Under the pieces are notes generated by a model. It searched no databases. It was not told the DNA's origin and saw only the letters and a program-made list of their open reading frames with translations. Shown here piece after piece: positions 1-6,300 of a stretch of 6,543 nucleotides of DNA (position 1 is the stretch's first letter; every line of letters starts with the position of its first letter). The position numbers and the translations under genes were made by a program. Location of the stretch: NCBI GenBank assembly GCA_020348765.1, contig CP070753.1:2321025-2327567 (forward strand), read 5' to 3'. This DNA comes from Burkholderiales bacterium. Its GTDB lineage: Bacteria > Pseudomonadota > Gammaproteobacteria > Burkholderiales > Burkholderiaceae_E.

Positions 1-1
1 G

Positions 2-256
2 ATCCAGCAGCCGGTCAAGGACGCGGCGCTGCTGGCCCGGGATAACGGCTGGGACACCGTGGCCTGGCGCATCAACATGCCGAGTTTCAGCGTCTACCGC
101 GGCATGCCGACGCCGAGGCGTGCGCCGAGGGACGGCGAAGTCGTGCTCACGCGCGCAGAGCACTTGCCGCAGCTCGGCGTCGCCGGGCTCGAGATCCTGT
201 ACGCGCGTGGCGGCGTCGTGCTGGCGCGCCTGCCGCCCGGCGGCACGGCGCGCTAG
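2..256 (+). CDS. C-terminal fragment of a probable ArnT-like (GT39-type) membrane glycosyltransferase
   Basis: Only the last 84 codons are present; the frame is open from the window edge to TAG at 254-256, so the gene starts upstream. Seen: a soluble tail without membrane segments, containing PVKDAALLAR, then a MPSFSVYRG stretch, paired R/P residues, GEVVLTR, and finally EILYARGGVVLARL. From memory of the family, this order (P-K-E-A, PSF-VY, GdvvLTr, vLy-rgG-vLvrl) resembles the periplasmic C-terminal domain of ArnT/PMT-like lipid-linked sugar transferases. These are inner-membrane enzymes that move a sugar from an undecaprenyl-phosphate carrier to lipid A or another acceptor. The catalytic N-terminal membrane part is outside the window, so substrate and activity cannot be judged. 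A GTG at 59 is an internal codon, not a credible start, because conserved-looking sequence precedes it. The MFS gene follows after 5 bp, suggesting one transcript. Confidence 0.55.
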   Translation: MQQPVKDAALLARDNGWDTVAWRINMPSFSVYRGMPTPRRAPRDGEVVLTRAEHLPQLGVAGLEILYARGGVVLARLPPGGTAR

Positions 257-261
257 CCTCG

Positions 262-1680
262 ATGGCGAACGTCGAAGCCGGCCGCGGTGCACGCTGGCCG
301 ATCCTGGTCGGTGTCGGCGCCAGCATCTTCATGTTCACGCTCGACATGAGCATCGTGAACGTCGCGCTGCCCACGCTGCAGCGGCATTTCGCGGCCTCGG
401 TGCACGCGGTGCAGTGGACCGTGCTCGCGTACACGACCGTGATCGCGTCGCTGGTGCTCGGAGCGGCACAACTCGCGGACCGGTTCGGACGGCGTCGCGC
501 CTACCTGTTCGGGCTCGGCCTGTTCACGCTCGCCTCGGCCCTGGCCGCGATGGCGCCGAGCCTGCCGCTGCTGATCGCCGCGCGCGCGCTGCAGGGGCTC
601 GGTGCGATCTTCATCTCGGCGCTGAGCATTGCGGTGCTCACGCTGACCTTTCCGCGCAGCGAGCACGGGCGGGCGATCGGCATGATGGGGCCGCTGGTGC
701 TGGCCGGCCTGGCGCTCGGCCCGGCCGTCGGTGGCCTGGTGCTGCAGGCCTTCGGCTGGCGCGCGATCTTCCTGATCAACCTGCCGGTGGGCACGCTGCT
801 CTTCGTGCTGATGCTGCGCCTGCTGCCCGCCGCGCTCGACGCACGCACGTCCGGCGGCATCGATGCCCGCGGCATGGTGACCTCGGCGCTGACGCTGGCT
901 GCGCTGATGATCGCTCTGGCCATCGGCCAGGCCGGTGGCTTCGCACGACCACTACCGCTGGCCTTGGCCGCGACCGCTCTGGCGAGCCTGGTGCTGTTCG
1001 TGCGCTTCGAGCGAAGCGCAGCGCACCCGATGCTTCCGCTGGCCCTGTTCTACGGGCGGCGGTTCGTGATCCTGCTGGTCGCGGGCCTGTCGCTGTTCCT
1101 GGTGATCGCGGGCAGCATGTCGGTGCAGCCGTTCTTCCTGCAGCAGGGCCTGGGGCTGGCTGTGGCCCAGGTCGGGCTGCTGTTGGCGATCGGGCCGATC
1201 GCCGCCGGCCTGGCCCAGCCGGTGATGGGTGCGCTCACCGACCGCATCGGCCCGGACCGGATGACGTTGGCCGGGTTTGCGGTGCTGGCCCTGGGCTGCG
1301 TCAGCATCCTGAGCATCGACCTGCAGACGACGCCGTTCGGCTACGGGCTGCGGGTGCTGCTGTACGGCATCGCCACCGGTATGGTCCACGCGGGCAACAG
1401 CGTCGCGGTGATGGGCGCGACCTCGAGCGGCAAGGCGCCGCTGGCATCGGCGCTGCTGTCGCTGACGCGTTCACTGGGCCAGACGGTCGGCGCGGCGATC
1501 GCGTTCGCCATCATCGCCGCGCTGGCGGCTTCGACCGGGGCTCGCGGCTATGCGATGACGCCCGAGCAGGCCGAGCGCGCCCTGCACGTGGTGTTCGCGC
1601 TGAACCTCGCGCTGGCCGTGCTCGGGCTGGTGCTCGGCCGCCTGGCCGCCCGGCCCGACCCGGACTTGAACCCGCCCTGA
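262..1680 (+). CDS. DHA2-family (EmrB/QacA-like, 14-TM) MFS drug/metabolite exporter
   Basis: Complete 472-residue inner-membrane protein, a normal length for proton-coupled DHA2 exporters, which expel drugs, dyes or small metabolites. Motifs seen in order: D1 motif LDMSIVNVALP in TM1 (residues 27-37); motif A, GAAQLADRFGRRR, in the TM2-TM3 loop (67-79); motif B, ARALQGLGA, in TM4 (107-115, with the conserved Arg); and antiporter motif C in TM5 (GPLVLAGLALGPAVGG, 143-158), followed by GWRAIFLINLPVG (165-177), typical of DHA2. A second, weaker motif-A-like loop, GALTDRIGPDR, lies at 323-333. The hydrophobic segments fit about 14 helices with a short Pro/Asp-rich cytoplasmic tail. The ATG at 262 follows the upstream TAG by 5 bp and has no clear Shine-Dalgarno, so translation may be coupled to the glycosyltransferase gene. 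No regulator is adjacent and the substrate cannot be predicted. Family call is firm; multidrug specificity is only inferred. Confidence 0.93.
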   Translation: MANVEAGRGARWPILVGVGASIFMFTLDMSIVNVALPTLQRHFAASVHAVQWTVLAYTTVIASLVLGAAQLADRFGRRRAYLFGLGLFTLASALAAMAPSLPLLIAARALQGLGAIFISALSIAVLTLTFPRSEHGRAIGMMGPLVLAGLALGPAVGGLVLQAFGWRAIFLINLPVGTLLFVLMLRLLPAALDARTSGGIDARGMVTSALTLAALMIALAIGQAGGFARPLPLALAATALASLVLFVRFERSAAHPMLPLALFYGRRFVILLVAGLSLFLVIAGSMSVQPFFLQQGLGLAVAQVGLLLAIGPIAAGLAQPVMGALTDRIGPDRMTLAGFAVLALGCVSILSIDLQTTPFGYGLRVLLYGIATGMVHAGNSVAVMGATSSGKAPLASALLSLTRSLGQTVGAAIAFAIIAALAASTGARGYAMTPEQAERALHVVFALNLALAVLGLVLGRLAARPDPDLNPP

Positions 1681-1784
1681 CCCGGAACCGGGCTCGACGC
1701 GAACCCGAACCGAACCCGGCGCGACCCCGACGCGAGCCCGAGCCGGTTCTGACTCGGACCCGACTCGGACCCGGGAGCGGCGGC
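1681..1784. repeat. Convergent intergenic spacer of degenerate GA(A/C)CC-type repeats
   Basis: Spacer between the convergent MFS and trpB2 stop codons. The plus strand is C-rich and built from imperfect units such as GAACCC, GACCCC, GAGCCC and GACTCGGACCC. The last two units form a perfect 11-bp tandem duplication (GACTCGGACCC at 1751-1761 and 1762-1772). Several short stems are possible, for example GGAACCGGGCTCG (1684-1696) against CGAGCCGGTTC with one bulged base, or CCGAG/CTCGG at 1738-1742 and 1753-1757. There is no T-run after any stem, so no canonical intrinsic terminator can be called, although the structure could act as a bidirectional transcription end. No gene is credible here. The same C-rich pattern begins within the final codons of the MFS gene (from about 1655). 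Confidence 0.7.
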
Positions 1785-1798
1785 TCAGCCCGGTTCCG
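1683..1798. repeat. 12-bp perfect inverted repeat bracketing the convergent spacer
   Basis: CGGAACCGGGCT at 1683-1694 is the exact reverse complement of AGCCCGGTTCCG at 1787-1798, with 92 bp between the arms. The left arm begins 2 bp after the MFS stop codon. The right arm lies inside the last codons of trpB2 (Ser-Glu-Pro-Gly-stop), so both convergent transcripts read the same GGAACCGGGCT near their 3' ends. This arrangement could form a large stem in either RNA or be a trace of local inverted duplication. Function is unknown, and in DNA this GC-rich a 12-bp match between nearby C-rich arms is only moderately surprising. Confidence 0.55.
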
Positions 1799-3155
1799 AC
1801 ACGCTCGGCAGCCCGGCCAGCGCCATCGCCAGCTCGGCCTCGTCATAGTGCTGGTCGACCAGCTTGCCGGCGAAGTAGTCCGTGTAGGCCTGCATGTCGA
1901 AGTGGCCGTGGCCGCACAGGTTGAACAGGATCACCTCGCTCTTGCCCTCGCGCTTGCAGCGCAGCGCCTCCTCGATCGCGCCGCGTACCGCGTGATTCGC
2001 CTCCGGGGCCGGCACGATGCCCTCGGCGCGTGCGAACATGACGCCGGCCTCGAACCCGTTCTTCTGGTGATAGGCGGAAGCCTCGATCAGATCCAGTTCC
2101 TTCAGGTGCGAAACAAACGGCGCCATGCCGGGGTAGCGCAATCCGCCGGCGTGAAAGCCCGGCGGCGTGAAGGTCGAACCCAGCGTGTGCATCTTGGTGA
2201 GCGGGGTCAGGTGACCGGTGTCGCCGAAGTCGTACGCGTACCTGCCGCGCGTGAGCGACGGACACGCGGCCGGCTCGACCGCGACGATGCGACGCTTGCG
2301 CCCGCCGCGCAGCTGCTGGCCCAGCCACGGGAACACCAGTCCGGCGAAGTTCGAGCCGCCGCCGGTGCAGCCGACCAGCACGTCCGGATCGTCGCCGGCC
2401 ATCTCCATCTGCAGCATCGATTCCTGACCCACGACGGTCTGGTGCATCAGCACGTGGTTGAGCACCGAGCCCAGCGCGTACTTGGTGTCCTCGCGCTGCG
2501 CGGCCAGTTCGACTGCCTCCGAGATCGCGATGCCCAGGCTGCCCGGGTGGTTGGCGTCCTTTTCCAGGATCGCCCGACCCGACTGGGTCAGGTTCGAAGG
2601 CGACGCGATGCACTGCGCGCCATAGGTCTCCATCAGCGCGCGCCGGTACGGCTTCTGGTCGTAGGACACGCGCACCTGGAACACCTGCACCGTCACGCCG
2701 AACAGCGCGCCGGCGAAGGCCAGCGACGAACCCCACTGGCCGGCCCCGGTCTCTGTGGTCAGCTTCGTGATGCCGGCCTCGCGGTTGTAGAACGCCTGCG
2801 GCACCGCCGTGTTGGGCTTGTGGCTGCCGGCCGGGCTGACCCCTTCGTACTTGTAGTAGATCTTTGCCGGCGTCTGCAGCGCTTGCTCGAGCCGGCGCGC
2901 GCGAAACAGCGGGCTCGGGCGCCACTGGCGGTAGACGTCGCGCACCGGCTCCGGGATCTCGACGTGGCGCTGCTGCGAGACCTCCTGCAGGATCAGCTCC
3001 ATCGGGAACAGCGGCGCCAGATCGTCCGGCCCGACGGGCTTCTTCGTGCCCGGGTGTAGGACCGGCGGCAGCGGCACCGGCAGGTCCGAAGCGAGGTTGT
3101 ACCAGTCCTTCGGCATCTGGGACTCGTCGAGCACGAACTTGACCTGATCACCCAC
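1785..3155 (-). CDS. trpB: TrpB2-type tryptophan synthase beta chain (PLP enzyme)
   Basis: Complete 456-residue cytoplasmic PLP enzyme of the TrpB2 class, longer than the usual ~400-residue TrpB1 because of its N-terminal extension. TrpB condenses indole with an activated serine to give tryptophan. Seen: the PLP lysine in GSHKPN (K113), the catalytic glutamate in TTETGAGQWG (E135), the glycine loop for the cofactor phosphate GCTGGGSN (262-269), EGIVPAPEANHA (379-390), and LCGHGHFDM near the C-terminus (413-421), a TrpB2-like tail. The WRPSPLFRARRLE stretch (78-90) and early residues DWYNLASDLP also fit TrpB2. No trpA or other trp gene is adjacent, so it is a stand-alone unit. Known for the family: TrpB2 enzymes often act without TrpA, as indole salvage enzymes, and an archaeal TrpB2 uses O-phosphoserine; which applies here is unknown. 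The GTG start at 3155 is set by a strong ribosome binding site 7 nt upstream. Confidence 0.95.
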   Translation of the reverse strand: MGDQVKFVLDESQMPKDWYNLASDLPVPLPPVLHPGTKKPVGPDDLAPLFPMELILQEVSQQRHVEIPEPVRDVYRQWRPSPLFRARRLEQALQTPAKIYYKYEGVSPAGSHKPNTAVPQAFYNREAGITKLTTETGAGQWGSSLAFAGALFGVTVQVFQVRVSYDQKPYRRALMETYGAQCIASPSNLTQSGRAILEKDANHPGSLGIAISEAVELAAQREDTKYALGSVLNHVLMHQTVVGQESMLQMEMAGDDPDVLVGCTGGGSNFAGLVFPWLGQQLRGGRKRRIVAVEPAACPSLTRGRYAYDFGDTGHLTPLTKMHTLGSTFTPPGFHAGGLRYPGMAPFVSHLKELDLIEASAYHQKNGFEAGVMFARAEGIVPAPEANHAVRGAIEEALRCKREGKSEVILFNLCGHGHFDMQAYTDYFAGKLVDQHYDEAELAMALAGLPSVSEPG

Positions 3156-3160
3156 GACAT

Positions 3161-3168
3161 CTCCTCCC
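3161..3168 (-). promoter_or_regulatory. Ribosome binding site deciding the GTG start of trpB2
   Basis: On the minus strand, GGGAGGAG (3168 to 3161) contains a perfect GGAGG with 7 nt to the GTG at 3155-3153. An ATG at 3160-3158 lies only 2 nt after GGAGGAG, is out of frame with trpB2 and would give a 55-residue product ending at 2993, so it is not the start of the gene. This is the only strong Shine-Dalgarno seen among the starts in this window. Confidence 0.8.
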
Positions 3169-3223
3169 TGGTGTGTACGGCATCGATCGCGCCGGACGCA
3201 GTGACCGCCCGGGCCGGGCTCCT

Positions 3224-3229
3224 ATTGTA
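3224..3229 (-). promoter_or_regulatory. Candidate -10 box for trpB2
   Basis: On the minus strand the sequence TACAAT (one mismatch to TATAAT) lies in one of the few A/T-rich patches of the region. Transcription would start near 3217, giving a leader of roughly 60 nt before the GTG start. No convincing -35 hexamer is visible at 16-18 bp, so an activator or a weak promoter would be needed. The leader shows no clear leader peptide rich in Trp codons, so I see no sign of attenuation. Confidence 0.35.
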
Positions 3230-3397
3230 TGTGCGAATGCCCCGGCGCTGACCGACCGTCGTCGGCGCCTGACGAAGTGTGGCCATCCTCGACGGTCCGG
3301 TCGCGGCTGGCGCTCTGGAGCGCGGTACCGGCACGGATCGACCGCTTTGACCTGCGTCAGTCGCCCGGACGATCCGCGTTCCTACACTGGGCAGAGC

Positions 3398-6300
3398 ATG
3401 GCTTCCCGCTCCCGCGCGCCCGAGGAAGCCCGGTCCGCAGACCGCGCACCTGGCGGTGCGCGCGCGCGTACGAGCGAGCGCGTGCCGGTGGTGGCGCTTC
3501 CCGAGCTGCTGCATGACGCCGTGCGCGGGCGCGTCCGGCTCCGGCATCCGATGCTGCGTCGGGCCGAGGCACTGGGGGCAGCGGTCGAACGAGGGCTGCG
3601 CGGCCTGAAGGGCGTCGTCGACGTGCGGGTCGGCGTGCTGACCGGCTCGGTGCTGGTGACCCACGATGGCAGCCTGGGCACGGACCTGCTGGCGCGTGCC
3701 ATCGCCGGCGCGATCGGCGCGGGAGCAGACGGGTCGCAGTCGCCGGCACCGCATCGCGTTCCCGGGCCGCGTCGGTCCGCCCGGCGCATCGTGGTGGTGG
3801 CCAAGCGGCGGGCGCCCACTGGAGCCTCGCGCGCGATCTCCGCGGCGCCCGAGGGGCGCGCGCCTGTGGCGCCTGCGCGCGCCGTCTCCACAGCGGCGGC
3901 ACCCCAGGTGCGGCCCGAGGGCGCCGCGCGAAGCGCTTCGGGCTCGCCCGCGGGCACGGCGGCTCCGGCACACGCGGTGCCGTGGCACGCGCTGATGCCG
4001 GCCGAGGTGATCGCGCGGCTCGCGGTGCGCTCGAGCCGCGGGCTGACCGACGCCGAGGTCGCCGAGCGCCTGGCGCGCTACGGGCCGAATCAGCTGGCGC
4101 AGCCTGCAACGCGCTCGACGCTGGCCATCTTCACCGAGCAGGTCACCACGCTGCCGATCGCGCTGCTGACCGGCTCTGCGGTCCTGTCGGCGCTCACCGG
4201 GGGCCTGGCCGACGCGGTCGTCATCATGGGCGTCGTGCTGCTCAATGGCGCCATCGCGACGGCCACCGAGCGCAATGCCGAACGCACGATCCTCGGACTG
4301 TCCCGCTACGAGCCCGAACCGGTGCGCGTGCTGCGCGATGGCACGCGCGCGACGCTGTCTCCCAGGCAGATCGTTCCGGGCGACATCATCGAGCTGGAGC
4401 CGGGAACGCTGATCGCGGCCGACGCGAGGCTGATCGACTGCGATGACCTGAGTGTCAACGAATCGGCGCTGACCGGCGAGGCGCTGCCGGTGCGCAAGGA
4501 CGCGGCCGCGAGCGTCGCAGCCGACATGCCGATCGCCGACCGGTTCAACATGGTGTTCCGGGGCACTGCGGTCACCGGGGGGCGCGGGCTCGCGCTGGTG
4601 GTGAGCACCGGGCAGAGCACCGAGATCGGTCGCGTGCAGTCGCTGATCGGCGAAGTCAGGCCACCGGAGACCCTGATCCAGCGCCAGCTCGGCGAGGTCG
4701 AGCGCGAGCTCGTGTTGGTCAATGCGGCGATCTGCGCGGCCGTGTTCGGACTCGGAGTGATGCGCGGCCACGGCCTGCTGCCGATGCTTCGGACCGCGAT
4801 CTCGCTGGCGGTGGCGGCGATCCCCGAGGGCCTGCCCGCTGTGGCCACGACCACGCTCGCCGTTGGCGTGCAGGACATGCGCAGGCGCGAGGTCCTGGTG
4901 CGCAAGCTCGAGGCAGTCGAGACGCTCGGCGCGGTCGAGGTGGTCGGACTGGACAAGACCGGCACCCTGACCGAGATGCACATGGCTACGCGTGCCGTGC
5001 ATGTCGACGGCGCGATGTTCGACATCGATGGCGGTCGGCTGCGCCCGCTGCAGCCCCGGACCGGCGGCGGCGGGCGCACCGGTGTGGCCGCGGCCGCGCT
5101 GCACGCGCTCGCGGTGCGCATGTTCGAGATCGCCGCGCTGTGCAGCGACGCGCAGCTCTTCGAGTCCGAAGGCCGAACGCAAATCGCCGGTTCGCCGACC
5201 GAATCGGCGCTCGTGCAGTCTGCACTCGATCTGGGCATCGACGTCGCGGCGCTGCGCACGAAGTTCCCGCTGGTCGACACGGTGCAGCGTGCCGAAGGGC
5301 GCAACCGGATGAGTACCTTGCACCGCAGCGGTCGCAGCGGTCGCAGCGGCCGCAGCGGCGGCAGCGGCGGCAGCGGCGGCAGCGGCCGGCTGCTGTGCGT
5401 CAAGGGCGATCCGGCCGAGGTGATGCAGCGTTGCGACCGCGTGCTGACCGCACAGGGCGTGGTCGGTTTCGACGCAGCGCGCCGCGATTCGGTGCAGCAG
5501 GCCAACCTGCGCATGGCGGGTCGAGCGCTCCGGGTGCTCGGCGTGGCCGTCGGCGAACGCGGTGGCGACCCGCGCGACGAGCGCCGGCTGCTGTGGGTCG
5601 GCCTCGCCGGCATCGCGAATCCGCTGCGTCCCGGCGCACGCGAGGCGGTTTCGGTGCTGCACCGCGCGGGCATCCGCACCGTGATGATCACTGGCGACCA
5701 GAGTGCGACCGCGTTCGCGATCGCCAGGGAGCTCGACCTGGGCGACGGCGGCGAAGTGCGCGTGCTCGAGGCCGGCAGGATCCGCGGCGTCGACCCGGAC
5801 GTGCTGGCGGCGATCGCGTCCAATCCGCACGTGTTCGCACGCGTCAGCCCGGTCGACAAGCTCGCGATCGTGCGCGCGCTGCAGAGCCACGGGCGCATCG
5901 TCGCGATGACCGGCGACGGGATCAACGATGGCCCGGCGCTGAAGGCGGCCGACGTCGGCGTGGCGATGGGCGCTGCGGGCACCGATGTCGCGCGCGAGGT
6001 GGCCGACATCGTGCTGGCAACCGACGACCTGGACGGGGTGATCGAGGCGCTGCGGCTGGGGCGGGCCACATATGCCAACATCCGCAAGGTGCTGCGCTTT
6101 CTGGTCGGCACCAATGCGGCCGAGACGATGGTGATGCTGGGCGCCGCGGTCGCCGGCTGGCCCGACCCGCTGAGCCCGATGCAGCTTCTCTGGCTGAACC
6201 TGGTCACCGACGCGTTGCCGGCGCTGGCGCTCGGCCTGGAGCCGCCCGAGCCGGACGTGCTCGACGCGCCGCCGCACGATCCGCGGGCGCCGATCTTCGG

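Larger units (their letters stand above)
3161..3397. other. Divergent intergenic region between trpB2 and the P-type ATPase gene
   Basis: This 237-bp region must hold the promoters of both divergent genes. Besides the trpB2 RBS and -10 candidate, I see an 8-bp inverted repeat, GACCGTCG (3254-3261) and CGACGGTC (3290-3297), which can be extended by ACCG/CGGT with one bulge. There is also a CGGTACCG palindrome (3324 region), TTGACC at 3347-3352 and TACACT at 3383-3388. TTGACC and TACACT are 30 bp apart, too far to form one sigma-70 promoter. TACACT ends 9 bp before the ATPase ATG, so if used as a -10 it would give an almost leaderless mRNA. The ATPase reading frame also stays open upstream to at least 3173, but that sequence shows no conserved protein pattern or RBS. 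Confidence 0.5.

Noticed and set aside
1681..1692. CCCGGAACCGGG as an intrinsic terminator for the MFS gene
   Set aside because: The loop would be too small for the full stem and no T-run follows, so a canonical terminator cannot be supported.
120..3059. A 979-codon plus-strand open frame
   Set aside because: It crosses the MFS gene in a wrong frame and then runs antisense to trpB2. Its protein is Arg/Ala/Gly-rich with no family pattern, a usual shadow in very GC-rich DNA.
2993..3160. Out-of-frame ATG just upstream of the trpB2 GTG (55-residue product)
   Set aside because: Only 2 nt separate it from the Shine-Dalgarno, and the product has no family pattern. The GTG frame has the full TrpB2 sequence and proper spacing.
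3229..3516. Small plus-strand open frame overlapping the ATPase start
   Set aside because: No RBS, Arg/Ala-rich composition, and out of frame with the HMA_2-like coding region, which has clear protein-like sequence.
5324..5386. Repeat tract as a CRISPR or mobile-element trace
   Set aside because: The units are contiguous with no spacers, have no flanking inverted repeats, and keep the ATPase frame; this is a coding microsatellite.
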